Assembly (NCBI RefSeq): GCF_900101495.1
Contig: NZ_FMUS01000001.1
Location: 279,396 to 343,395 of the forward strand
Length of the DNA: 64,000 nucleotides
Source: Alkaliphilus peptidifermentans DSM 18978
GTDB lineage: Bacteria; Bacillota; Clostridia; Peptostreptococcales; Natronincolaceae
Direction: 5' to 3'
Shown here: positions 1-9,144 of the stretch, piece after piece
Numbering within the stretch: position 1 is the first letter of the stretch
Layout: every line of letters starts with the position of its first letter
The notes under the pieces: model-generated
Told to the model about the DNA's origin: nothing
The model's input: the letters and a program-made list of their open reading frames with translations, nothing else
Database searches by the model: none
Position numbers and translations under genes: made by a program

Positions 1-287
1 ATAAAACCATTCTGGTATACTGATCTACCCTTGGTGTCAATAACGGTAATTCTTCCATTCAATATGTTTCCTATTTCTTCAATTTGTGCCTGTGTTTCTT
101 GAGATAATCCTTCAGTTTTTATCTGCTCCTCAAGTTGAATACCATAGCGCTTCATCTGATTAAGCTTCTGATTCTGATAGTAATCGTTGAAAAAATAAGC
201 CTGTAATATCCACAATAGCCCGATTATAATTGCTGCTAGAAGAAGAAACATTGCAAACAGCTTTAAGTAAATAGAGTTTTTTTTCAT
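1..287 (-). CDS. Sensor histidine kinase, N-terminal part (runs off left edge)
   Basis: Only the first 95 codons are in the window. The product starts MKKNSIYLKLF, has one hydrophobic segment at about residues 8-28, and then a polar Q/E-rich stretch that would be the extracytoplasmic sensor region. The ATG at 287 overlaps the stop of the response regulator upstream (ATGA), so the two are translationally coupled. From this position I infer the membrane sensor kinase of the pair. The HAMP, DHp and catalytic domains lie outside the window, so the signal sensed cannot be read. Confidence 0.75.
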   Translation of the reverse strand, partial: MKKNSIYLKLFAMFLLLAAIIIGLLWILQAYFFNDYYQNQKLNQMKRYGIQLEEQIKTEGLSQETQAQIEEIGNILNGRITVIDTKGRSVYQNGF

Positions 288-961
288 TCCTTCACCTCAA
301 ATCTATAGCCTATTCCCCTAACTGTTTTTATGCTATCTCCAAGTAGCTGTAGCTTTTTACGGAGTCGTTTAATATGAGTATCAACCGTCCTCAAATCTCC
401 ATAATAATCATAGCCCCATACTCCATTCAAAATAGTTTCCCTTGTTAATGCTAAATTCTTGTTATGGACTAAGTAAATTAGCAGGTCATACTCCTTTGGG
501 CTTAGGGATAGTTGCGCATTATCTATTAAGGCTAAATGTGACTTTTTATCGATCTTGAGATTTTTAATCTCTATCACTTCATCGGAAATTTGTTGCTGGC
601 TACGCCTTAATAATGCCCGAACCCGTGCTATAAGCTCTTTTACACTAAAGGGCTTAGTAATATAATCGTCTGCCCCCAATTCAAAGCCAAATAGCTTATC
701 ACTTTCTTCGCTTCGGGCAGTTAAGATAAGGATTGGTACAGAGCTAACCTCTCGTATTCTTTTGCATATTGTCCATCCGTCATATTTCGGCAGCATTATA
801 TCTAAAATTATTAAATCAAAGGAATGCTCTTGATATAGACTCAAAGCAACCTCTCCATCAGCCGCTTCAAATACATTTACCATTTCCTTCTTAAGATATG
901 TTGCCAAAAGCCTTCGAAGCTTTTCTTCATCTTCTACAACCAGAATATTGGCTCCTATCAT
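284..961 (-). CDS. OmpR/PhoB-family response regulator
   Basis: 225 residues. The receiver domain spans roughly residues 5-118, with acidic pocket E10/D11, phosphoacceptor D54 (in LDIMLP), a Thr in the LTAR motif and Lys in TKPF. A winged-helix DNA-binding domain follows at about 130-222 and ends in the usual RGIGYRFE signature. It is a cytoplasmic transcription regulator phosphorylated by the kinase whose gene overlaps its stop by four bases. The start ATG at 961 has GAGGTGG just upstream. The target is unknown. The small exported protein gene just upstream is a natural candidate, since CpxP/Spy-like proteins are often controlled by such pairs, but that is inference. Confidence 0.93.
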   Translation of the reverse strand: MIGANILVVEDEEKLRRLLATYLKKEMVNVFEAADGEVALSLYQEHSFDLIILDIMLPKYDGWTICKRIREVSSVPILILTARSEESDKLFGFELGADDYITKPFSVKELIARVRALLRRSQQQISDEVIEIKNLKIDKKSHLALIDNAQLSLSPKEYDLLIYLVHNKNLALTRETILNGVWGYDYYGDLRTVDTHIKRLRKKLQLLGDSIKTVRGIGYRFEVKE

Positions 962-1025
962 TTTACCACCTCTTTTCCATAGCTTGTTTCTCTTTTAATG
1001 AAAAGTTCAACCTTCCGATTCCTGG

Positions 1026-1066
1026 GTATAATAAAAACACCAGTCTATATGGTGTTTTTATTATAC
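1026..1066 (-). terminator. Rho-independent terminator
   Basis: A perfect 16-bp inverted repeat (1026-1041 with 1051-1066) with a 9-base loop and T-rich arms lies 4 bases after the stop of the small exported protein gene. It separates that gene from the response regulator, so the regulator needs its own promoter or read-through. Confidence 0.75.
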
Positions 1067-1070
1067 CTAA

Positions 1071-1547
1071 TTATTGTTGATCATACCAGTTTTTTAGACC
1101 TCTCTCGACTGATTTAAAGTTAGCTCTACGTCCCATCGAACCTTTCATCATCATGCCCTTACCGTCGAAATCTGTGCAGTCTTCCATTCTTTCTTGTATC
1201 TGTTGCTTTAATAGCTCAGCTTCTTCTGAGGTTAGTTTTTCATCTTCTACAAATTGGTCAATTTTCTCTAGCTTTCTTTGAAGCATTTGCTCCTTCATCT
1301 CATCAATGTCAATGTCCTCGTCCAGCATAAACTCTTTCATCGTTTTTCCTTCCCGCAGTTGTAGAAGATCTTCCTTAGTTAGCCCTGAGTCTTCCAATAA
1401 TTGATGATTTCCTCTTTGGTTGTCCATACCTCTAAAAAATCTACCTCTAGCTGTTTCTTGCCCTTCATCTGATGCTGCGAACCCTACTGAGGCCATAGTA
1501 ACAACTAGCCCAAATGCTATTAACCCAATTTTAACATTTTTCTTCAT
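1071..1547 (-). CDS. Small exported helical protein, DUF2680/CpxP-like
   Basis: 158 residues with a clear signal peptide (MKKN, then a hydrophobic core, ending near VGFAASDE at about residue 26). The mature part is highly charged and predicted helical, with the motif EKIDQFVEDEKLTSEEAELL at about residues 93-112. That motif resembles the repeated helix-turn of YckD/DUF2680 and of LTXXQ (CpxP/Spy) proteins. A Met/Gly/Lys-rich segment (GKGMMMKGSMGRR) precedes the C-terminus. No enzyme motif is seen. RBS TGGAGGG precedes ATG 1547. Beside a two-component system it could be an envelope chaperone or accessory sensor. Family placement is tentative. Confidence 0.6.
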   Translation of the reverse strand: MKKNVKIGLIAFGLVVTMASVGFAASDEGQETARGRFFRGMDNQRGNHQLLEDSGLTKEDLLQLREGKTMKEFMLDEDIDIDEMKEQMLQRKLEKIDQFVEDEKLTSEEAELLKQQIQERMEDCTDFDGKGMMMKGSMGRRANFKSVERGLKNWYDQQ

Positions 1548-1643
1548 AAAATCCCTCCAATATTAATGTGACTTCTACTATACTATATCCTGTATATGTG
1601 ACAGCTTTGTGACAGTTTTCGAAATCTTTATTGGAGTGAATAA

Positions 1644-2663
1644 TTAGTAGCCAATATAACGGGAATAAACCCCCATTGCTTCTTCTGTTGTTACTGCATT
1701 TTTTATAATAGCTCTCCCGTCGTCAAAGATTTTTATTTCATATCCATCTACAGTAATATTTAAGAGAAACGGTGTTAATTTAACTTTGATACCTACACTA
1801 TTCAACCTTTGATATAGGGCGTCTAGAGAAATGCTTCCTTTACCACCATGGGGGTCTACTTGAATGCTGTTGTTTCCACACATATGAAGAGCTTCTAGCA
1901 TTTTATTATCTAAGAATTCATATTCTCCACATTTGCAGCATTTGCAGTCTTGTCTTACTTTAAGTTCTATTCTTTCAAAGATATTTTCCCAAAGATCCAA
2001 GAATACCATTTTATTATCCATTTCCTTTTCTTGATCGGCTAAGTACTTTATGGCCTCATTTGCTTGTAGCATTCCCACTACTCCAGTAGTAGTATTAATA
2101 ACACCAGCTGTATCACAGGTTGCAAATGTACCAGCTGGTGGTGGGGTATCCATCATACATCTAAGACATCCCGTTTTGCCGGGTATAAAACTCTTGATAA
2201 CCCCGGTACTGCCAATTGCACCTCCATAAATCCAAGGTATTTTTTTGCTGAAGGAAATATCATTAATCAAAAATCTTGTTTTAAAGTTATCTGTGCAATC
2301 AATAATTATATCTATATCTTTTATCATTTTTTCTATTGTTAGGCTATTTACATCCTTTATGAGCCCCTCAATAATTATGGAGCTATTTACTTTACTTAAC
2401 TTCGCCTTCGCTGCTTCAACTTTAGGTATGCTTACTTCTGCATCTATTTCATCAAATAGAATCTGTCTATGGAGATTGCTAAGCTCTACATAGTCTCTAT
2501 CTACTATTCTTATAAAACCAACACCTGTTCTGACAAGGCTATTGGCTACAACTGTCCCTAATGCCCCGCATCCAATTATTAGAGCCCGCCCATTCTGTAG
2601 CTTCAGTTGTCCTTCTTTACCAATACCATTGAAGTTTATCTGCTTAATATATCTTTCATCCAT
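1644..2663 (-). CDS. ThiF/MoeB/HesA-family adenylyltransferase (E1-like)
   Basis: 339 residues. The N-terminal Rossmann ATP-binding region contains GCGALGT at about residues 32-38 and the conserved RQILF segment. Two Cys pairs (CLRC and CKCC) form the structural zinc site, and the cysteine in ATCDTAG occupies the usual catalytic loop. A C-terminal region of about 80 residues, ending SRYIGY, is typical of stand-alone archaeal/clostridial MoeB-like proteins. The family adenylates the C-terminal glycine of ubiquitin-like sulfur carriers (ThiS, MoaD) for thiamine, molybdopterin or related pathways. No carrier gene is adjacent, so the partner cannot be named. It is monocistronic in appearance. Confidence 0.8.
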   Translation of the reverse strand: MDERYIKQINFNGIGKEGQLKLQNGRALIIGCGALGTVVANSLVRTGVGFIRIVDRDYVELSNLHRQILFDEIDAEVSIPKVEAAKAKLSKVNSSIIIEGLIKDVNSLTIEKMIKDIDIIIDCTDNFKTRFLINDISFSKKIPWIYGGAIGSTGVIKSFIPGKTGCLRCMMDTPPPAGTFATCDTAGVINTTTGVVGMLQANEAIKYLADQEKEMDNKMVFLDLWENIFERIELKVRQDCKCCKCGEYEFLDNKMLEALHMCGNNSIQVDPHGGKGSISLDALYQRLNSVGIKVKLTPFLLNITVDGYEIKIFDDGRAIIKNAVTTEEAMGVYSRYIGY

Positions 2664-2897
2664 TCAATTCACCCCAGTATTTTATTAATCGTTACTTATA
2701 ATTTATCATAAAGTTAGCAAACGGTGGTTTTTTTAATAGTTCCTACTTCGATTTTTTTATCTGTTATCCTTTATCTTTCAGCAAAATTTACTATTATATT
2801 TCCTTTTATTATAAATTGTGAATATGAATGTGCAATTTTCGTATAAAGATGGTAAAATATAATTTAAGGATATCATCTAATGATGGGAGTAGCTTTT

Positions 2898-3908
2898 ATG
2901 AAAAAACTATTAAGTATATTATTATTATTAGTTTTGTTAGGCGGGTTAATTCTAATGCTTCCTGGCTATCTTTCAGTAGCCTCCTTTGATGAACCTGTTG
3001 AAATAGTTGTGCCAAATGGTGCTTCTTTACATCAGGTTGCCGAGCTATTGCATCAAGAGGGAGTTATAAAAAGCAAAGCATGGTTTAAACATCTAGCAAA
3101 AGCAGAAAATGTTGATCGAAGTATAAAACCCGGAAACTATATCTTTTCACCCAATATTACTATTTCACAAATTTTCGAGTTATTAAAAAAAGGAACTCCG
3201 GGTAAGCCTGTTATTTTAACTGTTCCAGAAGGATATACACTATTCCAAATAGCACAACGAGTTGAGTCTTTAAATTTAGGAACAGCAGAAGAATTTCTGG
3301 CAGCTACCGAAAAATATTATGAAGAGAATTATGATTTCCAAACAGATAATCTGTATTTTAATCTAGAGGGTTATCTTTATCCTGACACTTATCATTTTAA
3401 CAACACCAGCACCCCAGAAGATATTGTTTGGCGAATGGCAAAAACAATGGAGGATATTTTCACACAGGAGTTTAAAAGTCGTGCCGATGAATTGAATTTA
3501 ACACTTCATGAGGTTCTTACAATTGCATCAATAATAGAAAGAGAAGCCTACCATGACGAAGAAAGACCAACCGTAAGTGGTGTTATCTATAATCGGCTTA
3601 AAATAAATATGCTTCTACAAATTGATGCTACAGTTATATATGGTTTGGGGGAAGGAAAGGAACATATAAATAGAGTTCTTTATGCCCATTTAGAAACCCC
3701 CAACCCCTTTAATACCTATAAGAACACTGGTATTCCACCAGGACCCATAGCAGCACCAGGGAAGGCTTCAATTCATGCCGCCCTATATCCTGAAGAGCAT
3801 GACTATTTATATTATGTACTAGGTGAAAATGGACATGTATTTGGCAAGACCTATCAAGAGCATTTAAGGAATGTTGAAAGCTATCAAAAAATAATTAATA
3901 GGCAATAG
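2898..3908 (+). CDS. mltG: Endolytic murein transglycosylase MltG
   Basis: 336 residues from ATG 2898. A membrane anchor at residues 1-22 (MKKLLSILLLLV...) is followed by a LysM-like subdomain (about 30-95) and the YceG/MltG catalytic domain. The latter has the ASIIEREA segment carrying the catalytic Glu and a QIDATVIYGLG motif. MltG cuts nascent peptidoglycan strands on the outer face of the membrane and sets glycan length. An alternative start at 2880 (AAGGA at 2866) adds six residues. I prefer 2898 because GGGAG at 2885-2889 gives good spacing and the signal anchor then begins normally. It is one of the few plus-strand genes. Confidence 0.92.
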   Translation: MKKLLSILLLLVLLGGLILMLPGYLSVASFDEPVEIVVPNGASLHQVAELLHQEGVIKSKAWFKHLAKAENVDRSIKPGNYIFSPNITISQIFELLKKGTPGKPVILTVPEGYTLFQIAQRVESLNLGTAEEFLAATEKYYEENYDFQTDNLYFNLEGYLYPDTYHFNNTSTPEDIVWRMAKTMEDIFTQEFKSRADELNLTLHEVLTIASIIEREAYHDEERPTVSGVIYNRLKINMLLQIDATVIYGLGEGKEHINRVLYAHLETPNPFNTYKNTGIPPGPIAAPGKASIHAALYPEEHDYLYYVLGENGHVFGKTYQEHLRNVESYQKIINRQ

Positions 3909-3945
3909 AAAATAAAAGGAGACCCGTGGGTCTCCCTTTTATTTT
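3909..3945. terminator. Bidirectional terminator between mltG and hflC
   Basis: A long perfect stem (3909-3925 with 3928-3944) has a GT loop, GC core GGAGACCC/GGGTCTCC and A/T-rich arms on both sides. The two convergent genes end immediately on either side. Confidence 0.85.
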
Positions 3946-3946
3946 C

Positions 3947-4894
3947 CTATTGTCCCAATAGATATTTTAAATATGGTGAGCTCATTGGGAATATAATTAC
4001 TGTTTCTTCATCTATTATAGTTTTGTATGATTCTAATGATATAAACATATTGAAGAATTCGGGGTCTTTTCCATATGCTTCATTGTATATACGGGCCGCC
4101 TCTTTTTCTCCCTCTGCTACTATTATTTTAGCCTCAGCTTCAGCCCTTGCAAGCATTTCCTCAACTTCTCTATCGGTTTCTGCTTCAATTTTCAGAGCTT
4201 CTGCATCTCCCTGCGATAAATACTCCTGAGCTGTACTAACTCTTTCTGAAATCATTCTTTGAAATACAGAGTGTTCATTTTCAATTGGCAAGTCGGTTCT
4301 TTTCATTTTAATATCCACTAATTCAATTCCACTATTATTGCTCAATAGTATTTCATTTACTTGAGTTTTAACTATAGTGTCGATATCTCCTCTTCTACTC
4401 TTTTTATGATTAACAATTTGTTCATAATCCATTTTTCCTAGCTCTGTTCTAATATTAGAATAAATGATATCTCCAAGACGGCCTTCTGCGCCACCTAATG
4501 TTCTAAGGGATTCTATTAGCGCCTGTGGATCAGTTATTCTCCACAACCCATAATAATCAACCTTTATTCTCTTTTTATCTAATGTATTAATTTCTGCAGG
4601 TGGTACATCGTAGATAAGTGTATATTTGGGCAGCGTTGATATTGTTTGTACTATAGGCAGCTTATAATTAAGCCCTGGCTTATCTATAATTCTTACGATT
4701 TCTCCGAATTGTCTAACTATCTTGTATTCATTTGCTGGCACAATATATAGATTGTTTAATACAAACATTAGTGCAATACCTAGTAAGAATACTGCAATAA
4801 TATATTTTTTGTTCAGCTTAATTTGTGGACGTGGGTTCTCGCTACTGCTCATTGACTCATCTGCTAAATTTATAACTTTTTTGAATCGAAACAT
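3947..4894 (-). CDS. hflC: HflC, SPFH/prohibitin membrane protein
   Basis: 315 residues: a cytoplasmic N-terminus of about 30 residues, one membrane segment at about 31-52, and an SPFH/band-7 domain (VPANEYKIVRQFG onward). A long Ala/Glu-rich coiled coil follows (AEALKIEAETDREVEEMLAR region, about 225-275). HflC forms a cage-like complex with HflK in the membrane that encloses and modulates the FtsH protease. Its start overlaps the hflK stop by one base (TAATG), so the pair is coupled. No hflX or ftsH gene is next to it here. The somewhat longer N-terminus than in E. coli is the only oddity. Confidence 0.88.
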   Translation of the reverse strand: MFRFKKVINLADESMSSSENPRPQIKLNKKYIIAVFLLGIALMFVLNNLYIVPANEYKIVRQFGEIVRIIDKPGLNYKLPIVQTISTLPKYTLIYDVPPAEINTLDKKRIKVDYYGLWRITDPQALIESLRTLGGAEGRLGDIIYSNIRTELGKMDYEQIVNHKKSRRGDIDTIVKTQVNEILLSNNSGIELVDIKMKRTDLPIENEHSVFQRMISERVSTAQEYLSQGDAEALKIEAETDREVEEMLARAEAEAKIIVAEGEKEAARIYNEAYGKDPEFFNMFISLESYKTIIDEETVIIFPMSSPYLKYLLGQ

Positions 4895-5823
4895 TAGTTT
4901 CCACCTCCTCTAGTAATGCCATCCAGCGGTAAATATTTAATTGTTGAGTTTGACCCTTCTTCCATGATATACACCTTTGCATCTGGTAATACCTGTTGTA
5001 GGGTTTCTATTATTAATCTCTGACTAGTAACATTTTTATTATTTACATATTCTGAATAAATTGCATCGAATCTAGCTACATCTCCTCTAGCCTGCTCTAT
5101 TTTTGCGACTTTTTGGCCTTCAGCCCTACTGATTAAGGCCTCTTTTGTACCTTCTGCTGTATTAATTTTCTCATTTCTATATCTATTTGCTTGATTAATT
5201 TTGGTAATTCTTTCTTCTCTTGCAGAAGTAACGGTTTTAAAAGCATCACTTACCTCTTGTGTTGGTAGGTCAACATCCTGAAGGTTAATGTTTACAATAG
5301 CTATACCTATATCATAATCTTCAACTAGTTGTGTTAAATTGTCTCTAACATCGTTCATTATACGGGTTCTTCCATCTGTTAATGCTTCATCTACAGTGGA
5401 GCTACCCACTACTCCTCTTAATGAAGCTGATGTAGCATTATATAATATACTTACAGGATCCTGTGTACTATAAAGAAATGCGATTGGATCAACTATTCTC
5501 CACTGAATTTCAATGTCTGCCAAAATAATATTTTCATCTCCGGTTATCATTTTAGCTTCGTTTTCCTGAAGTATAACACCATCTCTAGTTTCTTTATAAC
5601 CAAATGTTAATGAAAATGTTTCCCTTGAAAGCTTCTTAACTGACTGAATAGGATATGGCAGCTTAAATTTTAAACCTGGTGTCATAATATCTGCACTGGG
5701 ATCACCAAAGGTTATTAATACTGCGTATTCTGTCTGATCAACAGTATAAAAGCTGCTGGTTGCAACAGAAAACCCTATGATAACAATAATTACAATTAAA
5801 ACAGACGTTATCATTTTTTTCAT
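4894..5823 (-). CDS. hflK: HflK, SPFH/prohibitin membrane protein
   Basis: 309 residues from ATG 5823. GGGGAGG lies 7 bases before this codon, so an in-frame ATG at 5859 is rejected. It has one N-terminal membrane segment (about residues 5-24), then the band-7 domain with the HflK-type segment TGDENIILADIEIQWRI, and a helical C-terminus (AEGTKEALISRAEGQKVAKI). It partners with HflC in the FtsH-associated membrane complex. The order hflK then hflC matches other bacteria. It lacks the Gly-rich N-terminal extension of proteobacterial HflK, as is common in Firmicutes. Confidence 0.88.
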   Translation of the reverse strand: MKKMITSVLIVIIVIIGFSVATSSFYTVDQTEYAVLITFGDPSADIMTPGLKFKLPYPIQSVKKLSRETFSLTFGYKETRDGVILQENEAKMITGDENIILADIEIQWRIVDPIAFLYSTQDPVSILYNATSASLRGVVGSSTVDEALTDGRTRIMNDVRDNLTQLVEDYDIGIAIVNINLQDVDLPTQEVSDAFKTVTSAREERITKINQANRYRNEKINTAEGTKEALISRAEGQKVAKIEQARGDVARFDAIYSEYVNNKNVTSQRLIIETLQQVLPDAKVYIMEEGSNSTIKYLPLDGITRGGGN

Positions 5824-5999
5824 GTAATTTCCTCCCCTTCTCTTAAAAATACTTAGCATATTTATGCTTAGAATAATAATTCCTTAGATTTGGTCTTGCA
5901 CTTTTAAAAATTATTTTTAACCGTGCATTACAATTATACCTGTTTGTCACTTAAACCTCAATGATTGTGGTATTATTTAATAAATATATAATATTTAAT

Positions 6000-6046
6000 A
6001 AATAGAAAAAGAGAACTGGTGGTATTAAGTACTGCAGTCCTCTTTC
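6000..6046 (-). terminator. Terminator after copZ
   Basis: A stem of 11 bp (6008-6018 with 6035-6045, one mismatch) is followed on the minus strand by a T-rich tail. It sits 9 bases past the copZ stop. Confidence 0.65.
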
Positions 6047-6054
6047 CATACATT

Positions 6055-6270
6055 CTATAGCTTTTCAATGCCCAATGGCTCGTACCCAGCTTCTGCTATG
6101 GCTATGTTCAGTCTCTCATCCGATACATCAGCTTCTAATTCAACTAATGCACTTTTATCGGCTAAATCTACTTTTACATCCTTAACTCCTTCTATTTCTA
6201 ATAGCGCTTCCTTAACATGACTTACACAGTGTCCACAGCTCATTCCATCGATATTAATCTTCTTTTTCAT
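6055..6270 (-). CDS. copZ: Copper chaperone (HMA domain), CopZ-like
   Basis: 71 residues forming a single heavy-metal-associated ferredoxin-like fold. The metal-binding motif is MSCGHC at about residues 10-15 (MxCxxC). Such chaperones carry Cu(I) in the cytosol to a P-type ATPase or to CsoR. RBS AAGGAGGAG precedes ATG 6270. It lies 66 bases downstream of the csoR-like gene and is probably co-transcribed. No copA ATPase is in the window, which is unusual for a csoR-copZ pair. Another transferred metal (a mercury-type MerP role) is less likely given CsoR. Confidence 0.85.
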   Translation of the reverse strand: MKKKINIDGMSCGHCVSHVKEALLEIEGVKDVKVDLADKSALVELEADVSDERLNIAIAEAGYEPLGIEKL

Positions 6271-6336
6271 ATTATATTACTCCTCCTTATATAATAAATT
6301 TACTAAATATACTATAGCCTTGCTGTTTATTATTTA

Positions 6337-6630
6337 TCATTTAATCAACTTCTTAATTGTTTTTAACACTTCATCTACAGATTCCTCTTTTCCATCCTTA
6401 AGCTGCTGGATAATACAATTTTTAATATGCCCTTCAAGTAGAATTAATTCAATCGAGCTTAATGCAGATCTGGAAGCCTCTAGCTGATTTATTACATCGT
6501 CACAATAAGTGCCCTTTTCAATCATATTCTTAATTCCTCTTATTTGTCCTTCTACTCTATTTAACCGATCTATTATAGACTTCTGGATTTTTGATGACTG
6601 TTCAGTTGGTTTTTTTGTGCTTTTAATCAC
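6337..6630 (-). CDS. csoR: CsoR-family metal-sensing repressor
   Basis: 97 residues of the all-helical DUF156 fold (RLNRVEGQIRGI signature). The copper ligand triad is visible: Cys in GTYCDDV, then His and Cys in EGHIKNC, the C-H-C set of copper CsoR proteins. Start choice: AGGAGGT precedes three in-frame starts (GTG 6639, ATG 6636, GTG 6630), and only GTG 6630 is at normal spacing (8 bases). It should bind apo to its own promoter and release on Cu(I), controlling itself and copZ. A C-rich imperfect palindrome lies just upstream (6655-6676). Confidence 0.85.
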   Translation of the reverse strand: MIKSTKKPTEQSSKIQKSIIDRLNRVEGQIRGIKNMIEKGTYCDDVINQLEASRSALSSIELILLEGHIKNCIIQQLKDGKEESVDEVLKTIKKLIK

Positions 6631-6654
6631 TAGCATCACCTCCTATAAATAAAA

Positions 6655-6676
6655 TACCATACCCCCCTACTGTATG
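6655..6676 (-). promoter_or_regulatory. Candidate CsoR operator
   Basis: TACCATACCCCCCTACTGTATG, read on the plus strand, is a run of six C flanked by TAC/GTA half-sites. It lies 25 bases before the csoR start. Known CsoR boxes are short G/C tracts inside a TAC...GTA pseudo-palindrome. The match is by eye only. Confidence 0.4.
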
Positions 6677-6819
6677 TAAAGGGTGAATTTTGACAATAGT
6701 ATTATATGTATTATTTATTAAATTAAATACCTTAAGCTTGATACAGCATTTATCTCATTTTTTAGTATACAGATATGTATGGTTGCATTTAAACAATGAT
6801 ACTCTTTGATTGTTGCCAA

Positions 6820-6860
6820 AAAATATAACGAGAACTCTAAACATTAAAGAGTTCTCGTAA
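6820..6860 (-). terminator. Terminator after soluble chemoreceptor
   Basis: An 11-bp perfect stem (6828-6838 with 6848-6858) with a 9-base loop and a T-rich tail on the minus strand, 5 bases after the chemoreceptor stop. Confidence 0.8.
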
Positions 6861-6864
6861 TTTT

Positions 6865-8346
6865 TTACCCTAGTGTCAAATCTCCTAAAACAATTCCTAT
6901 TACTTGTCCATTGGATGCTTTTATTGGAAGTGAAATTGTTACACAGTAGTTTTTAGATTGTAATGAAATATATGGTTCAGAAGTATACTCCTTCCCTATA
7001 ATTGCCTCTTGAAAGTAGGGCCGATGGGAAACATTGTCCTTTAACCATTCGTTGGTACCCTTAATTGCCATAGCCTTTGAGTCACCTTTACTGTCAACTA
7101 TTGCAATTAGCTGAAAAAAGTCGTTCTCCTTAAGGGTTTTTCTTAAATATGCTAAATTGGTAGCTTCATCGTTTACAGTTAGCAGCTTTTCATTTGATGT
7201 AATACTTAGCAGAACATTTTTTGCCTGAGTTATTGCTTTTTTTGTAGTTTCATCCATTACATATTCTTTAACAAAGCCTTCAACAATTTTTTGTACCTCT
7301 TTAGCCATTATTCCCATTTTTTTTATGGATTCGAAAATCAATTGTACTGATGCTGTTTGCTCTTCTGTTGAAGCTGCTGCCTCTTGTGAAAATGCTGCCG
7401 CTTTTTCTGTTGCTATAGCAATTTTTTCTATAGCTAAATTAACTTCCTTGACAAGATCTGCCTCCTTCTCTGCCAATGTATAAATACTATCAATAGAATA
7501 GGAGGTGCTCTCTGTTGACTCTATTACCTTTTTCAACTGATCTTTGCTATCGTTTGCCACTTGAATATCTGCTTTTGCTTTTTCAGTCTCTCTAATTATT
7601 TCTGTAGAAATTTCAATTATATTGGCTGCAATACTATTAACAATTGCTTCTATATCCTTGGCGAAATCAGAAGTTTGCTCTGCCAGTTTCCGCACCTCAT
7701 TAGCAACGACTGCAAACCCTTTTCCTGATTCTCCAGCTCTTGCAGCCTCTATAGAAGCATTTAAGGCAAGCAAATTAGTATTATTACTAATCTCAGTTAC
7801 AAATTTAGTAATTCTTTGAATCTTTTCAACCTCTTCTTTAAGAGTTTGCATTTTATTAGATAGTTCGAGACTCCAGCTGGAATTGCTCTGTAAAATATTT
7901 ACAACATTTTCAAACACATGACTACTTTTCTTTACTGTTTCTACCATATCATTTGAAATTTCCTGTGATTTTTTTGCTTGATCTAATATGTCCATGATTC
8001 CTTTGTTCATTTCTCGTGTATAATCATTAATGTTTATAAGGGCTTCATTTTGTTGGCTTGATTCTGAGGCAATATCTGTAATTGCATTAGCTACTTCTTG
8101 GGAAGAGTCGTATATGTATTTAGTATTTGCCTCTAATTCATTTGCAAAATTCATAGTTTTTTCATTAGCTGCAGACACCTGCCCTATTAGATCCCTAACC
8201 TTTATTATCATCTCATTAATATTGTCAGCTAATTGTCCTAAGCTAGAGCTAGACTCTATTTTAACCTTTGTAGTTAGGTCTCCCTGAGATATCCGGGAGG
8301 TTGTTTCAATCATTTTATTAACCATCTTATTCTTTCCCAATAACAT
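6865..8346 (-). CDS. Soluble methyl-accepting chemotaxis protein with C-terminal Cache-like domain
   Basis: 493 residues with no membrane segment. A HAMP-like helix pair lies at about residues 10-60 ([12 protein letters not shown]), followed by the signalling coiled coil. The tip contains [20 protein letters not shown], where CheA/CheW bind. A C-terminal sensory module of about 110 residues (from about 380) includes [18 protein letters not shown] and VTISLPIK, which are typical of PAS-like Cache/PDC domains. The order signalling-then-sensor is inverted relative to classic receptors, and the Cache-like domain is predicted to be cytoplasmic. RBS GGGGGAAGG precedes ATG 8346. The ligand is unknown. 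Monocistronic. Confidence 0.88.
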   Translation of the reverse strand: MLLGKNKMVNKMIETTSRISQGDLTTKVKIESSSSLGQLADNINEMIIKVRDLIGQVSAANEKTMNFANELEANTKYIYDSSQEVANAITDIASESSQQNEALININDYTREMNKGIMDILDQAKKSQEISNDMVETVKKSSHVFENVVNILQSNSSWSLELSNKMQTLKEEVEKIQRITKFVTEISNNTNLLALNASIEAARAGESGKGFAVVANEVRKLAEQTSDFAKDIEAIVNSIAANIIEISTEIIRETEKAKADIQVANDSKDQLKKVIESTESTSYSIDSIYTLAEKEADLVKEVNLAIEKIAIATEKAAAFSQEAAASTEEQTASVQLIFESIKKMGIMAKEVQKIVEGFVKEYVMDETTKKAITQAKNVLLSITSNEKLLTVNDEATNLAYLRKTLKENDFFQLIAIVDSKGDSKAMAIKGTNEWLKDNVSHRPYFQEAIIGKEYTSEPYISLQSKNYCVTISLPIKASNGQVIGIVLGDLTLG

Positions 8347-8476
8347 AATACCTTCCCCCTTGTTTGTACCACTTGAATTTTAAAAGCTTCTTTAACTAAA
8401 TATTCAACAAATTTTTACAACTTCCTGTTTTTATATTTTAATATATTGTAAACTTGTGGCATATTGAAGCTCTAAA

Positions 8477-9052
8477 TTACTCCTCACCCTCTTCAAGCTC
8501 ACTTATTTTATTTGCTATGGAAACAGAGACTATAATTGACTGGGGATCTTGGGTAATATGAAATTCTTCACTTACCTCCATATCTGAAACTCTTAAAATG
8601 TCTCCTGGCTTAAAGCTTGAAACATCATACTCAAGCCTTTTAGGTATTCTTCCTGCTGTACATTCTACTTCTATATCCTTTATTTGCTGCTGCATTATAG
8701 CACCACCTTTTTCAACAAAGTGCTTTCCATTTAGTACTATTGGAATTTTAACATTAATTCTCTGATCCTCAGATACTTTTTGAAAGTCCATATGTATAAT
8801 TTTACGTGTTAAGGGATCCGTCTGGACTTCTTTTATAATAGTTGTGTAATTTACTCCTCCGATATTAAGAATTACTAAACTATTTTCACCATTATTTCTA
8901 ATAAGTGTTTCTACTTCTCTTCTGTTTATTTTTACCGGCAAGGTATTCATCCCTTTACTATAGATAACTGATGGAATATAACCTTCCTCTCGCACATGAT
9001 GACTATCATTTTTACCTGACTTATTTCTAAGCTCACTTGTTAGTGTATACAC
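8477..9052 (-). CDS. Ribosomal protein L25/Ctc family (paralog 1)
   Basis: 191 residues from GTG 9052 (start YTLTSELRNKSGK). AGAGGAG lies 9 bases before this GTG, whereas an ATG at 9070 has no RBS, so the shorter form is chosen. The N-terminal L25 5S-rRNA-binding barrel spans about residues 1-90 (REEGYIPSVIYSKG, LHMDFQKV-like HMDFQKVS). It is followed by the TL5/CTC C-terminal beta domain. It binds 5S rRNA in the 50S subunit; Ctc is stress-induced in Bacillus. A second, diverged family member lies 135 bases upstream on the same strand. Confidence 0.87.
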   Translation of the reverse strand: MYTLTSELRNKSGKNDSHHVREEGYIPSVIYSKGMNTLPVKINRREVETLIRNNGENSLVILNIGGVNYTTIIKEVQTDPLTRKIIHMDFQKVSEDQRINVKIPIVLNGKHFVEKGGAIMQQQIKDIEVECTAGRIPKRLEYDVSSFKPGDILRVSDMEVSEEFHITQDPQSIIVSVSIANKISELEEGEE

Positions 9053-9144
9053 AACATCATCTCCTCTCATTTATTAGTGAATTATTGCCCATTAAGCTTA
9101 AACTATACTAATAATTGATGGAGACTTAGTAAAGAAACGGAATC

